DNA of 24,462 nucleotides from Ruminococcus sp. CAG:254 (GTDB lineage: Bacteria; Bacillota; Clostridia; Oscillospirales; Ruminococcaceae), in the NCBI GenBank assembly GCA_000433635.1, contig HF997963.1, forward strand, positions 1-24,462. Direction: 5' to 3'. Positions within the stretch are counted from its first letter, which is position 1. Every line of letters begins with the position of its first letter. Position numbers and translations under genes: made by a program. Shown here piece after piece: positions 13,503 to 22,090 of this stretch. Under the pieces are notes generated by a model. The model was given only the letters and a program-made list of their open reading frames with translations. It did not search any database and was not told the origin of the DNA.

Positions 13503-16136
13503 TTATTCAATTGCTTTCAAGGCGGATGCCATGTCAATTCGGTTGATTTTTGGATAAAGAATCAAGTTTACCAGTAGCGTGAACAACACTGTCAACCCTG
13601 CTGCAAAGACAAATGCATACGGCGGAATCGTTCGGGCAAACATGACAACATCTACTTCCGCCATCGAAACGACAAATCTTGTCAGGAATACACCACCGAC
13701 CAATCCGAATAGAATGCCAACGGTCATAGAGAAGAAGTTTTCCCGATAGATATAGGCGGCACTCTCGCCATCGTAAAAGCCCAGTACTTTCACCGTTGCC
13801 AGCTCTCGCATTCGCTCTGTAATGTTGATATTCGAGAGGTTATAAAGAACAACCACTGCCAATGCTCCGGCACAGACAATCAGCACGATGACAATCAAAT
13901 TCATACTGTCAATCAAATCCGAAAATACATTTCCGCTGCGGTGCAAAGATTGCACGGTCAACATACCGTCCTGCTGCATGAGTGCGGTTGCGTGTTCGTC
14001 TGCGGTGTCCGGATTGTTCAGCTGTACCAGCATGGTATTCGGTGCTCGCTCCGTATCATACAGACTTTGATAGGTGTTTTCGGTCATGTAGATGTAATGA
14101 TACGCATAGTTCTCCGTTACGGCTGTAATGCGGACTGGTTTCTTCGCATCTTTTAATTGCAGCGTATCGCCAGCCGATACTTTTAAGAGCTTCGCCAGCT
14201 TTTCCGTCAGAATCACTCCACTGTCATCCAAGGTATACGGCGTATGGTCAGAACGGCTTCGCATGGTAATAAAGTTTCCAAGCTGTTCCGGCTCTGCGGT
14301 CACCATCAACGTGACATCATACTCCCCTACCTGCTCCGAACATTGCAGCAACATGGTATGCGGATTTTCCTCCCAGCTGGAAAGGGCTTCTGTTCGAGTC
14401 TGCTCGGCATCGTCGTTATAAACTGCCAGCAAATCATATTGCATGATTTCGCTATACTGCAAATCTGCAATGCTGGTGATGTCATACCGCAGTCCAAAGC
14501 CAGCTAAAATCAAAGCCGTGCAGCCGCCAACACCAACCGCTGTCATCCAGAAGCGGCTTTTATACCGAAAGACATTCCGCAACGTCAACTTTCCCATAAA
14601 ACCAATGCGATTCCACAACCACGGGATTCGTTCCAGTAAAATCCGCTTTCCGGATTTCGGCGGCTTCGGCCGCATCAGCTGTGCAGGCTGTTCCCGCAGG
14701 GCATTTCGGCAGGCAATCGCACTGGACAGACAGGTGCAAAGCAATCCAACGCCCAAACAGGCAAGTGCAGACTTCCAGCGGAACGGGCACGGAATATCCT
14801 GCAAGTAATACATCGTTGCATAGGCATTGCAGATAATCCGTGGGAAAACCTGAAAGCCAATCAGCAACCCTGTTATTCCTCCTATCAGGGTGGCAATTCC
14901 GGCGTACAGCAGGAACTTCGCCATAATCGGAAATGCTCCATAACCCAACGCTTTTTTCGTACCCATCTCCACACGCTGTTCCCGTACCATACGGGTCATC
15001 GTGGTCAGGCAGACCAACGCTGCAATCAGAATAAAGAACACCGGAAAGACCGCTACGACGTTCTGCACCCGTTCCGTATTCTCCCAGAATGCCGAATAGC
15101 CAACATTGTCCTCTCGGGTCTGTACATACCATTTTGCATTGTCTGCAAAGTCGTCTAAGGCAGTCTGTTGCTCCTGAATCTGTTTTTCTGCATCGTTCAG
15201 CTGCTGTTCTGCATCTGCCAGCTGTTGACTGGCTGCCTCTGTTCCGTAGGCATCCGCCAACTGTGCAAAATTCTTTGCATATTCTGCCTGCTGCGTTTCC
15301 AAGTTGGAACGGGCTTCCGTCAACTGTTCCTGTGCATCTGCGGTTTCCCGTTCGACTCGCTGCTTCAGAATTGCTGTTCCCTCTCGCTCCATAACAGCTT
15401 TCGCATCGTTTGCAGCGGTTGTATAGGCATCGCTCTGGGCTGCCAAGTCTGCTGTGCTGTCCAGGGTAAGATAGAGATTCGTGTAGACATCCATGGAAAA
15501 AGCAGAATCATCGACCAGCAAATAGCCATCCAGTGCCCCTGTTCCAATCTGAGCCGTTCCCCGTTCAAAGCTGACATACATGCTCCAGTTGGTCAAGCCG
15601 GAAATGGTGAATGTATCTTCCTGCAAATAGTCGGAAAGCGTGGTGTCCTCTGCTGCCTGTAAGGTAATCGTATCACCGACCTGATACCCTCTGCGTTTCG
15701 CAAAGTTGGCATCCATCAGGCATTCTGTGGAAATAGAGGGATACGTTCCGGCGGTCAGCGTGGGCAGGTTGATGCCTGCCCCATCGGCTGCCTGTTCCAT
15801 GTTCATAGAAGAAACGCTCATGGAATAGCTGTGCACATCCTGCGGCAGATAACACTGCACCTGATACCCAGCCGAAACCGTTTTCACATCCGGCAGCTGT
15901 TCCACCGCCTGTACTTCCTGCTCATCCAATCCAATGGTAGAACGAATCTGCAAATCCATGAGGTTGGTTTCCCGATAGTGCTGGTCTGCCATCTCGTTCA
16001 TATCGGGGGTCGTTGCCTGAATACCGGCAAAAAACCCGCAGCCCAAGGCAACAATCGCTGCAATCGCTGTGAATTGTCCGAACGTATGCCGCACGGTACG
16101 GCACAATTCTTTTCCTAATAATCCAGCCATCGCCAT
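13503..16136 (-). CDS. ABC transporter permease, double FtsX/MacB-type
   Basis: A large membrane protein of 877 residues: one N-terminal membrane helix (HTFGQFTAIAAIVALGCGFF), a ~230-residue extracytoplasmic domain, and an Ala/Gln/Glu coiled coil at about 260-330 (EQLTEARSNLETQQAEY and so on). A first FtsX domain follows with three membrane spans (VFFILIAALVCLTTMTRMV), then a second extracytoplasmic region and a second FtsX domain (LIVIVLIVCAGALAVVVLY). This arrangement is common in Firmicutes exporters or peptide-sensing ABC systems. The stop of the ATPase gene overlaps the ATG at 16136 (TGATG); an in-frame GTG at 16142 is less likely. Substrate is unknown; no two-component genes or peptide precursor are next to it. 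Confidence 0.9.
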   Translation of the reverse strand: MAMAGLLGKELCRTVRHTFGQFTAIAAIVALGCGFFAGIQATTPDMNEMADQHYRETNLMDLQIRSTIGLDEQEVQAVEQLPDVKTVSAGYQVQCYLPQDVHSYSMSVSSMNMEQAADGAGINLPTLTAGTYPSISTECLMDANFAKRRGYQVGDTITLQAAEDTTLSDYLQEDTFTISGLTNWSMYVSFERGTAQIGTGALDGYLLVDDSAFSMDVYTNLYLTLDSTADLAAQSDAYTTAANDAKAVMEREGTAILKQRVERETADAQEQLTEARSNLETQQAEYAKNFAQLADAYGTEAASQQLADAEQQLNDAEKQIQEQQTALDDFADNAKWYVQTREDNVGYSAFWENTERVQNVVAVFPVFFILIAALVCLTTMTRMVREQRVEMGTKKALGYGAFPIMAKFLLYAGIATLIGGITGLLIGFQVFPRIICNAYATMYYLQDIPCPFRWKSALACLGVGLLCTCLSSAIACRNALREQPAQLMRPKPPKSGKRILLERIPWLWNRIGFMGKLTLRNVFRYKSRFWMTAVGVGGCTALILAGFGLRYDITSIADLQYSEIMQYDLLAVYNDDAEQTRTEALSSWEENPHTMLLQCSEQVGEYDVTLMVTAEPEQLGNFITMRSRSDHTPYTLDDSGVILTEKLAKLLKVSAGDTLQLKDAKKPVRITAVTENYAYHYIYMTENTYQSLYDTERAPNTMLVQLNNPDTADEHATALMQQDGMLTVQSLHRSGNVFSDLIDSMNLIVIVLIVCAGALAVVVLYNLSNINITERMRELATVKVLGFYDGESAAYIYRENFFSMTVGILFGLVGGVFLTRFVVSMAEVDVVMFARTIPPYAFVFAAGLTVLFTLLVNLILYPKINRIDMASALKAIE

Positions 16137-16840
16137 CACCACGCAATCTCAGATACGGGAACGGGCTCTGCATTCTGCTGCATCGCTGCAATCTTTCCAT
16201 TTTTCATCGTAATGACACGGTCAGCCATCGGGGTGATAGCCTGATTGTGCGTAATCAGCAGCACAGTCATTTGCGTGTCCCGACAGGTATCCTGCAACAA
16301 TTTCAAGACGGATTTTCCGGTTTCATAGTCCAGTGCTCCGGTCGGCTCATCGCAGAGCAGCAGCTTTGGACGCTTTGCAAGTGCACGGGCAATGGAAACC
16401 CGTTGCTGTTCCCCACCGGAAAGCTGTGCTGGAAAATGCCGCAGACGGTCGCCCAGCCCTACATATTGCAGGGCTTCTGCTGCTGGCATTGCATCTCGGC
16501 TGATATGCCCTGCGAGTTCGACATTTTCCACGGCGGTCAGGTTGGGAATCAGGTTATAGAACTGAAACACAAAGCCGATGTCGAAACGGCGATAGGCAGC
16601 GAGCTTTCGTTTTCGCAGTTTTGTGATGTCTGTTCCATCGACCAGAATCGAACCGCTGTCACAGGTATCCATTCCGCCCAGCAGGTTCAAGACGGTGGTC
16701 TTTCCTGCACCCGATGCTCCGACAATGACGACAAATTCTCCCTTTTTCACGGAAAAAGAAACGTGGTCTACGGCAGTAATTTGTACTTCGCCCATTCGGT
16801 AATATTTACAGATTTCCTGCACTTGTAACAAGGTTTCCAT
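16136..16840 (-). CDS. ABC transporter ATP-binding protein, MacB/LolD type
   Basis: A 234-residue ATPase partner of the adjacent permease. Walker A GASGAGKT is at residues 41-48, the Q-loop VFQFYNLIP at 91-99, the signature LSGGEQQRVSIARAL at 140-154, Walker B LLLCDEP at 160-166 with the D-loop GALD, and the switch histidine in LLITHNQ. The early DHVSFSVKKGEF is typical of MacB/LolD-like export ATPases that power mechanotransmission through FtsX-type permeases. The ribosome site AAGGGAG precedes ATG 16840. It overlaps the permease by one base, so the two form one unit ending at the 13462 terminator. Confidence 0.95.
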   Translation of the reverse strand: METLLQVQEICKYYRMGEVQITAVDHVSFSVKKGEFVVIVGASGAGKTTVLNLLGGMDTCDSGSILVDGTDITKLRKRKLAAYRRFDIGFVFQFYNLIPNLTAVENVELAGHISRDAMPAAEALQYVGLGDRLRHFPAQLSGGEQQRVSIARALAKRPKLLLCDEPTGALDYETGKSVLKLLQDTCRDTQMTVLLITHNQAITPMADRVITMKNGKIAAMQQNAEPVPVSEIAW

Positions 16841-16875
16841 GTAGAAACTCCCTTCTTTCTTTTATTTGTTGAATG

Positions 16876-16932
16876 ATACTGATAGATAAGTATATCCTTG
16901 CAGATTCGTGTGAAAATCAGACGGGAATCTGC
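16876..16932 (-). promoter_or_regulatory. two inverted repeats upstream of the ABC operon
   Basis: ATACT(16876-16880)/AGTAT(16889-16893) are separated by eight bases and overlap a TATACT-like -10 read on the - strand. GCAGATTC(16900-16907)/GAATCTGC(16925-16932) are separated by 17 bases. I cannot find a good -35 at 17 bases, so this may be a regulated promoter with an operator. Both calls rest on symmetry only. Confidence 0.35.
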
Positions 16933-16987
16933 TGAAAATTGCTGTAAAATTATTCTTGATTCTTGGAAAACGCATTGTATCAGATTC

Positions 16988-17212
16988 GGCAAGGCTGGGG
17001 CACATCCCCAGCTTGCCTGGGGAACCGCAATTGCCCCTGAAACCTTGTGTCTGATTACAGCCTTTTTATTTTGAAAGGCAATTGCGGTTTCTGCGGTTCT
17101 CTCTTGGATTTCAAATTTCTCTCATCAATACCTTTGTTAAGGGGGACAGCTTGTCCCCCTTAACAATTCCCCTCCGCCGAGCTGAGCCAGCTCGACCGCA
17201 GTTCGCCTGCGG
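16988..17212. repeat. cluster of palindromes in the gap between the ABC and PIG-L genes
   Basis: There is no gene in this stretch. It has: a hairpin GGCAAG-G-CTGGGG(16988-17000)/CCCCAGCTTGCC(17006-17017) with one bulged base; a 13-bp inverted repeat AACCGCAATTGCC(17023-17035)/GGCAATTGCGGTT(17077-17089); a perfect 15-bp hairpin TTGTTAAGGGGGACA(17134-17148) with its complement (17152-17166) and a three-base loop; and two short GC-rich hairpins GAGCT/AGCTC (17179-17193) and CCGCAG/CTGCGG (17196-17212). The run is more GC-rich than other gaps here. It could hold the ends of the two flanking transcripts, or be a REP/MITE-like dispersed element. No transposase is present. Confidence 0.75.
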
Positions 17213-17218
17213 CGATGG

Positions 17219-17962
17219 TCACGATTCTGCTTCTTCTGCTGGGTCGTACAGCGTCCAATTTTCATAGGGGTTCATATGCGATAGATGTTCCACAACTCGT
17301 TCCTGCGACTTGTAATTTTGTAACAGGGCTTCTTTCTTTTGCAAGTCTTCTTCGGAAATTCTCGGCAGCTGTGCTTCAAATTCCGGCAGCCGTTTCGCAC
17401 TGTAATATGTCCCGAAACAATACAGCGGCATCTGCAATTGTTCGTGTTGGTACGCCTCCGTCACGAGTTCATGTGTCATCTTGTGATGAATGTGCCCATA
17501 CTCGCCGGCTTTGTTGTGCGTGACAACCGATTCCCACGGCTTATCCTCTAAAATCAATGTGATGTCCTGTTCAATTTGTTCTTCCACGTTGCTCCAATCG
17601 TCCCGCCGTCCAAAGGTCTTGTCGGGATATTTTAAAATCAGGCAGGCATTTCCGGTTGCCTCTGCAATCGAACGCAGTTCCGCCGACCGCACCGCATCGC
17701 TGCCATGTGTCAGGCAGACAATTAAATAATCGCCCTCTAACAGATGTGCTCCGCCCCAGAGCGTTTCATCGTCCGGATGGGCGACAATCATCAACTTTTT
17801 TGCTTGGCTCAAATCCAGCTGTGCCAAATCTGTCATCGTCAGGGCTGGAATGTCATAATAATTCTGATACCAAATCACAAACCCACTGAGCAGGCACAAA
17901 ATACCTGCTAATAAAATTGCAATCGTTCTTTTTCCAATGCGTATCCGATTCTGTTTTCCCAT
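17219..17962 (-). CDS. membrane-anchored PIG-L/LmbE-type deacetylase
   Basis: A 247-residue member of the PIG-L (LmbE-like) zinc N-deacetylase family. After a short basic stretch a single membrane helix (TIAILLAGILCLLSGFVIWY) would anchor it with the catalytic domain outside. Zinc motif 1 is AHPDDE with H63, D65 and D66 (numbered from the first ATG), and motif 2 is HIHH, H158 and H161. THGSDAVRSAELRSIAEATG is the family region between them. ATGATG gives two possible starts; the second lies seven bases after GGGAG and is given here. Substrates in this family are N-acetyl sugars such as GlcNAc conjugates; which one here is not visible. It follows the SseB gene's terminator on the same strand and no separate promoter is clear, so read-through is possible. 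Confidence 0.9.
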   Translation of the reverse strand: MGKQNRIRIGKRTIAILLAGILCLLSGFVIWYQNYYDIPALTMTDLAQLDLSQAKKLMIVAHPDDETLWGGAHLLEGDYLIVCLTHGSDAVRSAELRSIAEATGNACLILKYPDKTFGRRDDWSNVEEQIEQDITLILEDKPWESVVTHNKAGEYGHIHHKMTHELVTEAYQHEQLQMPLYCFGTYYSAKRLPEFEAQLPRISEEDLQKKEALLQNYKSQERVVEHLSHMNPYENWTLYDPAEEAES

Positions 17963-18015
17963 CATTCTGCTCCCTTGTTGTTTCTATTTTTTATTTTTAT
18001 TTTTTTGGATTTCAT

Positions 18016-18055
18016 AAAAAGAAACCGCTGTGAACAAGGTTCTTGTCCACAGCGG
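18016..18055 (-). terminator. rho-independent terminator of the SseB-like gene
   Basis: CCGCTGTG-A-ACAAG(18025-18038) pairs with CTTGT-C-CACAGCGG(18042-18055) with one mismatch and a three-base loop. On the - strand it is followed by TTTCTTTTT (18024-18016). It lies 22 bases after the gene. Confidence 0.92.
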
Positions 18056-18077
18056 AGAAAATTTCATTTTCTTTTTC

Positions 18078-19343
18078 TTATTCCTGATAGAACGGTTTTG
18101 TTCTCTCCAGAATGCTCTTGCTCATATCGTGCTGTGTCGTAATGATTCCCGGCGGATTTCCGTTGGTGTGGCGGTTTACAATCTGTGCAGCCGGCTGGAA
18201 CAGGCTCTTGGTATCTTCTACCTGGTCGCAATCCAGAACCAGCATGATGCTTTCCTTGTTGCCAACCCGCATACCAGTCATATAAGCAGCATGTACTTCC
18301 GGCACTTCTTCAAAGTGTGCGGAGAGTTCCTTCATCAGGTCAATTGGCTTGTCCTTCAGGTCAAACAACTGTACCCGATTTTGCTGCTGCTGCCGCTGAT
18401 AATGGACAAACCGCTTTGCCAGGTCAATGACATTTGCCTTCGGCATAGCAACGGATTCGCCTTCCCGGAACGGGTTTACTACAATGCCTTCTGCATCGCC
18501 GTTCTGCTGGAACATTGCTGCATACTGCAGGAACGGGATAATCATGGTTCTGTATTCCGGCGGATTCTGCCAGCGATTCAGTTCTTCCATGTCGGTAAAT
18601 GCCGGGAAGAACTTCTTGTCGTTGTTCTGTACCATTACGAACTTAATCTGTGTCTGGTGCTTTTCGCCATCTTCCATGTTCAAATCCTGTTCTGCGTTAA
18701 TCAGCTGTACCGGAGCAATGACCTGCGACCGGAACAGAGCGTCAATCATCGGCAGTTCGGTTTCCTGTGTGCTCTTCTTGCGGAATGCTGCAATTGCACC
18801 AACCAGCTGCGGGTTCGACAAAGTAGAAGCATCTGCAAAGGCAACCTTCGGATTCAGCGTCGGTTCTGGCAACGGTTCGTTGCGGTATTCCGAAGCTGCC
18901 GGCGGCAGTGTAAGACCGGTCAGCTGTGCCAGATGCGGACGGTCAATCAGGTAACCCTGTTCGCTCGGATTGATGACGATACCGGAAGCTTCGCCGGAAC
19001 GCTGCATCAGGTTTGCATACTGTTCTACGGTCATAACAACGGTATTGATTTCCGGGTCATTTCTCCACTTCAATACTTCCAGCCAGTCGGTAAATGCCGG
19101 AAAATACCGGCTGCCGTCCTTCTGCTGCAGCATTGTAAACTTTGCATTGGTCTGGAACTGTTTGCCATCGCTCAAGTCCAGATCTTCCGGCATATTATCA
19201 ATAATAACCGGTGCAATCAGCTGTGCACCCTTCAGGGCTTCCATTAAATTCTTAACTGCTCCCTGTGTGCTGTGTTCTTTAAGTTCTGCCAGAGCTTCCA
19301 CGAGCTGTGGATTCTTAACAGTTGGTTTCTTTAATTTTGCCAA
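18078..19343 (-). CDS. SseB family protein with two SseB N-domains and an SseB C-domain
   Basis: A 421-residue soluble protein of the SseB (enhanced serine sensitivity) family. An internal duplication is plain: residues 11-140 (NPQLVEALAEL... FPAFTDWLEVLKW... EASGIVINP) and 177-300 (NPQLVGAIAAF... FPAFTDMEELNRW... DAEGIVVNPF). The C-terminal part from about 310 resembles the SseB C-domain (FDLKDKPIDLMKELSAHFEE, SIMLVLDCDQV). The start is TTG at 19343, with GAGGTG seven bases upstream. No ATG is available, and MAKLKKPTVK follows in frame. It has its own promoter and terminator, so it is a single-gene unit. The biochemical role of the family is unclear. It lacks signal peptide or membrane segments. 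Confidence 0.88.
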   Translation of the reverse strand: MAKLKKPTVKNPQLVEALAELKEHSTQGAVKNLMEALKGAQLIAPVIIDNMPEDLDLSDGKQFQTNAKFTMLQQKDGSRYFPAFTDWLEVLKWRNDPEINTVVMTVEQYANLMQRSGEASGIVINPSEQGYLIDRPHLAQLTGLTLPPAASEYRNEPLPEPTLNPKVAFADASTLSNPQLVGAIAAFRKKSTQETELPMIDALFRSQVIAPVQLINAEQDLNMEDGEKHQTQIKFVMVQNNDKKFFPAFTDMEELNRWQNPPEYRTMIIPFLQYAAMFQQNGDAEGIVVNPFREGESVAMPKANVIDLAKRFVHYQRQQQQNRVQLFDLKDKPIDLMKELSAHFEEVPEVHAAYMTGMRVGNKESIMLVLDCDQVEDTKSLFQPAAQIVNRHTNGNPPGIITTQHDMSKSILERTKPFYQE

Positions 19344-19387
19344 TTCCGTTCACCTCATTTTATTATTCACCCGAAATGGATAGATTC

Positions 19388-19416
19388 AGTATAGCACATT
19401 ATGCACAAAATTGCAA
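19388..19416 (-). promoter_or_regulatory. sigma-A promoter of the SseB-like gene
   Basis: On the - strand, TTGCAA (19416-19411) and TATACT (19393-19388) are 17 bases apart, about 45 bases before the TTG start. Confidence 0.88.
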
Positions 19417-19597
19417 GTGAAAATCAAAAAAAATTTTATGCAAACCGGAATCTCATGAAAAAACCGCCGATTTTTCCGGCAATTTCCACAGGATTTCCGA
19501 AAAATTTTTTCGTGTTCGGGCAGTGCAATTTGTAACTTTCTCCAAAGATTCGACAAAAATTCCAATTTTCTGCAAAGATTATTCATCTTTTCATTTT
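19417..19597. other. A/T-rich gap with no recognisable gene
   Basis: This is the remainder of the 347-base gap between rpmB and the SseB gene. It has A/T tracts (AAAAAAATTTT near 19428, AAAAATTTTTTC near 19500) and a short GCCG/CGGC hairpin near 19467-19480. No ORF has a ribosome site. The A/T tracts lie upstream of the SseB promoter. Confidence 0.6.
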
Positions 19598-19649
19598 AAA
19601 AAAAATCGGAAGTTTCTCTGACAGCAATCTGTCATCTGAAAACTCCCGA
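19598..19649 (-). terminator. terminator of rpmB
   Basis: A long imperfect stem (19606-19649) with a perfect tip TGACAG/CTGTCA around CAAT and a base TCGG/CCGA, followed on the - strand by eight T (19605-19598). A T-run also follows on the + strand (19652-19656), so it may work in both directions. Confidence 0.9.
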
Positions 19650-19690
19650 ATCTTTTTCGCATACATACAAGAAAGCGATGTTTTTATACC

Positions 19691-19876
19691 TTACACACGT
19701 TCTACTTTTCCGGAACGGAGGCATCTGGAGCAAACATATACGTGGCAGGGAGTACCCTTCACAACTGCCTTTACTCGCTTTACATTGGGCTTCCATGTTC
19801 TGTTGGAGCGTCTGTGAGAGTGGGACACCTTGATACCGAATGTAACACCCTTACCGCAAAATTCGCATTTTGCCAT
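19691..19876 (-). CDS. rpmB: 50S ribosomal protein L28
   Basis: A 61-residue L28 of normal bacterial length, part of the large ribosomal subunit. The sequence starts MAKCEFCGKGVTFGIKVSHS and continues with the RTWKPNVKRVK core. CxxC pairs at C4/C7 and C49/C52 mark the zinc-binding (C+) type, which in other bacteria can be replaced by a zinc-free paralogue under zinc shortage. AAGGAGGTG is a near-perfect ribosome site. It is a single-gene unit with its own promoter and terminator. Confidence 0.98.
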   Translation of the reverse strand: MAKCEFCGKGVTFGIKVSHSHRRSNRTWKPNVKRVKAVVKGTPCHVYVCSRCLRSGKVERV

Positions 19877-19913
19877 ATTCTACTGCACCTCCTTAAACAA
19901 ACTAACGGACTCT

Positions 19914-19942
19914 ATTATATCATATTGCAACAAAAAATGCAA
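19914..19942 (-). promoter_or_regulatory. sigma-A promoter of rpmB
   Basis: On the - strand, TTGCAT (19942-19937) and TATAAT (19919-19914) are 17 bases apart with an extended TG before the -10. It is about 40 bases from the rpmB start. Confidence 0.9.
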
Positions 19943-20000
19943 GCCCTTTTTTTCATTTTTTGAAAATTTTTTTTGAACATCGGAAATCTGCATTTTTCAC

Positions 20001-20029
20001 TTGAAAAAACAAGGAAAATCCGGTATAAT
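20001..20029 (+). promoter_or_regulatory. sigma-A promoter of the protease-scpAB gene cluster
   Basis: TTGAAA (20001-20006) and TATAAT (20024-20029) are 17 bases apart. It is divergent from the rpmB promoter, with about 60 bases between the two -35 boxes. Confidence 0.88.
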
Positions 20030-20064
20030 AAAAAGAATACTAAAAATAAGAGGTGAACCATACT

Positions 20065-20751
20065 ATGAATCTATTATCCATGAGTAAGGAACAGCTCCTG
20101 ACGATGCTGATCGCACGGGTCATCATCATTCTGCTGATTTTACCGCTGCATGAATTTGCACATGCCTGGGTCGCCCGTCTTTGCGGCGATGATACCGCAG
20201 ACTCGAAGGGCAGGCTGACCCTGAACCCCTTTTCCCACGTTGACCCTTTCGGGGCAATCTTGCTGTTGTTGACGGGGTTCGGTTGGGCAAAGCCCGTTCC
20301 CATCAATCCGAACCGCATGCGAAATCCTCGCACCGGTGTCATCTGGACCTCTTTGGCTGGGCCTGCTTCCAACTTGCTCATCGCCTTTGTCATGATGATT
20401 CCATTTCGGATTTTAGAGAACATTCCAATTTCCTCAGAGGCGATGTACAACACCCTCTCGATTATTTACAGTATTCTCTATTTCTTTATCCTCGTGAACA
20501 TCGGGCTGGCAGTCTTTAACCTGATTCCGATTCCACCGCTGGACGGCTCAAATATCCTGCTGGGATTCTTGCCGTATAAAGCCATCTACTGGGTACAGCA
20601 GCATCGGCAGGTGATTTCGTTTGTGTTCCTGATTCTGATTTTCTCTGATTTTCTGGACACACCGCTTTCCTACTTACAGCAGCTGATTTTCAAGGGCTTC
20701 ACGTTCCTGACAAACTGGGTACCCCTGATGGTCAGCGGACTGACAGGGTAA
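20065..20751 (+). CDS. site-2-protease-type zinc metalloprotease (M50)
   Basis: A 228-residue multi-span membrane protease of the YwhC/S2P-like group. HEFAH at residues 29-33 within a hydrophobic helix is the zinc motif, and NLIPIPPLDG with D160 is the third metal ligand region. GRLTLNPFSHVDPFG and SLAGPASNLLIAF are family blocks. There is no PDZ domain, so it belongs to the short form often found beside scpA. The in-frame GTG at 20053 overlaps AGAGGTG; ATG 20065, nine bases after it, is preferred. Substrate unknown. scpA begins nine bases after its stop, so they share a transcript. Confidence 0.93.
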   Translation: MNLLSMSKEQLLTMLIARVIIILLILPLHEFAHAWVARLCGDDTADSKGRLTLNPFSHVDPFGAILLLLTGFGWAKPVPINPNRMRNPRTGVIWTSLAGPASNLLIAFVMMIPFRILENIPISSEAMYNTLSIIYSILYFFILVNIGLAVFNLIPIPPLDGSNILLGFLPYKAIYWVQQHRQVISFVFLILIFSDFLDTPLSYLQQLIFKGFTFLTNWVPLMVSGLTG

Positions 20752-20760
20752 TGACAGACG

Positions 20761-21507
20761 ATGCAGCAACTTTCTTTTGAAATCAATGGCGTTACAACGC
20801 CTATGGACGTGCTCTTGACGCTGATTGCAAAGCACAAGCTGAACATCTATGACATTGCCATTTCACAGCTGCTGGAACAGTACCTGAACTATTTAGCGGA
20901 CTGTCAGGAACAGGATTTAGAGCTTGCCGGAGCATTCCTTGAAATGGCTGCCCGACTCATCTACTTGAAAACGGCTGCCTTGCTGCCAAAACCGCAGGAG
21001 GCACAGGCGGACAAAGAGGACTTGCAGGAATCCTTGCTGCTCTATGCACGCTGTAAGCAAGCAGCGGCGATTCTTGCCGGACGGTACAAAGAACAGCAAC
21101 CGTTCTGTCGGCAGCCCATGCCGCTGCCCGAACCGCAAAAAACCTATTTGCGTACCTATCCGGCAGAGGTGCTCCGCAGCAGTTTTCTCTCCATCGGGAA
21201 GAAACAGCTGCCGCCCTCCAAGGCTGCCATGCAGGAGAAATTACAGCGAGTGGTCAGCCCGAAAACCGTTTCGGTCTTCTCGAAAATTGTCTGGCTGATG
21301 CGAAAGGTTTCCCATGCGGAAACAGTTTCCCTTGTCACGCTCTATGATGACATCTCCGACCGCTCCGCACGAGTCGCCGTCTTTCTGGCAGTGCTGGAGC
21401 TGACGAAACACGGCAGAATCGGCATTTCTACGGATGGAACATCCCTCTATCGCATCTCCCGCAAAGCGGCGGCTGCGGATACCGCACCACAAGAAATCAT
21501 GGTTTAA
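20761..21507 (+). CDS. scpA: segregation and condensation protein A (kleisin)
   Basis: Kleisin subunit of the SMC-ScpAB condensin that organises the chromosome and directs origin segregation. At 248 residues it has normal length. The N-terminal SMC-binding part reads PMDVLLTLIAKHKLNIYDI and continues to EMAARLIYLKTAALLPK, both highly conserved. The middle is a variable linker. The C-terminal winged helix (TLYDDISDRSARVAVFLAVLEL) docks on the SMC head. No good ribosome site is seen, so it is probably coupled to the protease gene nine bases upstream. Confidence 0.95.
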   Translation: MQQLSFEINGVTTPMDVLLTLIAKHKLNIYDIAISQLLEQYLNYLADCQEQDLELAGAFLEMAARLIYLKTAALLPKPQEAQADKEDLQESLLLYARCKQAAAILAGRYKEQQPFCRQPMPLPEPQKTYLRTYPAEVLRSSFLSIGKKQLPPSKAAMQEKLQRVVSPKTVSVFSKIVWLMRKVSHAETVSLVTLYDDISDRSARVAVFLAVLELTKHGRIGISTDGTSLYRISRKAAAADTAPQEIMV

Positions 21508-21533
21508 AAACATTCAGATAGGAGGTTTTTCTC

Positions 21534-22064
21534 ATGCTTGCACCGGCTTGTGCGATTTTAGAAGCCATTTTATTTGCCAGCGGCGACCCCATTCCCCTTT
21601 CCCGTCTGGCGGCGGCAAGCGGCATTCCCGAACGGGAACTGCCCCAGCTGCTGAACGACTTGAACACTGCTTACCAGAAATCCGGACACGCTCTGCAAGT
21701 GCTCTTGCTGGAGAAAACCGCTCAGCTCTGTACCGTAGAACGCTATGCTCCGTATATTCAGGCAGCATTGGAACAGAAACGCACCTTGCCCCTCACGCCA
21801 GCCGCATTGGAAGTGCTCACAATTGCCGCCTATCACCAACCCGTCACCAAGCGGTTCATTGCCCATGTACGAGGCATTGATAGCAGTACCCTCGTCAACA
21901 CGCTGGTGGAACGAGGGCTGCTCGAAGAGGGCGAACGGCTGGACTTGCCCGGTAAACCCATTGCCTACCGCACCACGCCCGCATTCCTGCGGTGTTTCGG
22001 GCTGTCCTCGCTGGACGACCTGCCGCCGCTGCCGGAAATTCCCGTTCCCGAACAGACCGACTAA
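21534..22064 (+). CDS. scpB: segregation and condensation protein B
   Basis: ScpB dimerises and binds the linker of ScpA in condensin. A 176-residue protein with two winged helices: ILEAILFASGDPIPLSRLAAASG at the start, then LTPAALEVLTIAAYHQPVTKRFIAHVRGIDSS, the most conserved block, and LPGKPIAYRTTPAFLRCFGL. AGGAGG precedes the ATG by seven to eight bases. That ribosome site and flank (21517-21536) is the same 20 bases as before gerW at 22810. It directly follows scpA. Confidence 0.96.
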   Translation: MLAPACAILEAILFASGDPIPLSRLAAASGIPERELPQLLNDLNTAYQKSGHALQVLLLEKTAQLCTVERYAPYIQAALEQKRTLPLTPAALEVLTIAAYHQPVTKRFIAHVRGIDSSTLVNTLVERGLLEEGERLDLPGKPIAYRTTPAFLRCFGLSSLDDLPPLPEIPVPEQTD

Positions 22065-22090
22065 GCCTTGCACAGAAAGGAGCATGCCCA

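Noticed and set aside
18030..19247. 405-codon + strand frame opposite the SseB-like gene
   Set aside because: It lies antisense to a gene with clear domains, promoter and terminator. Its composition (many Cys, His, Phe) is that of a shadow.
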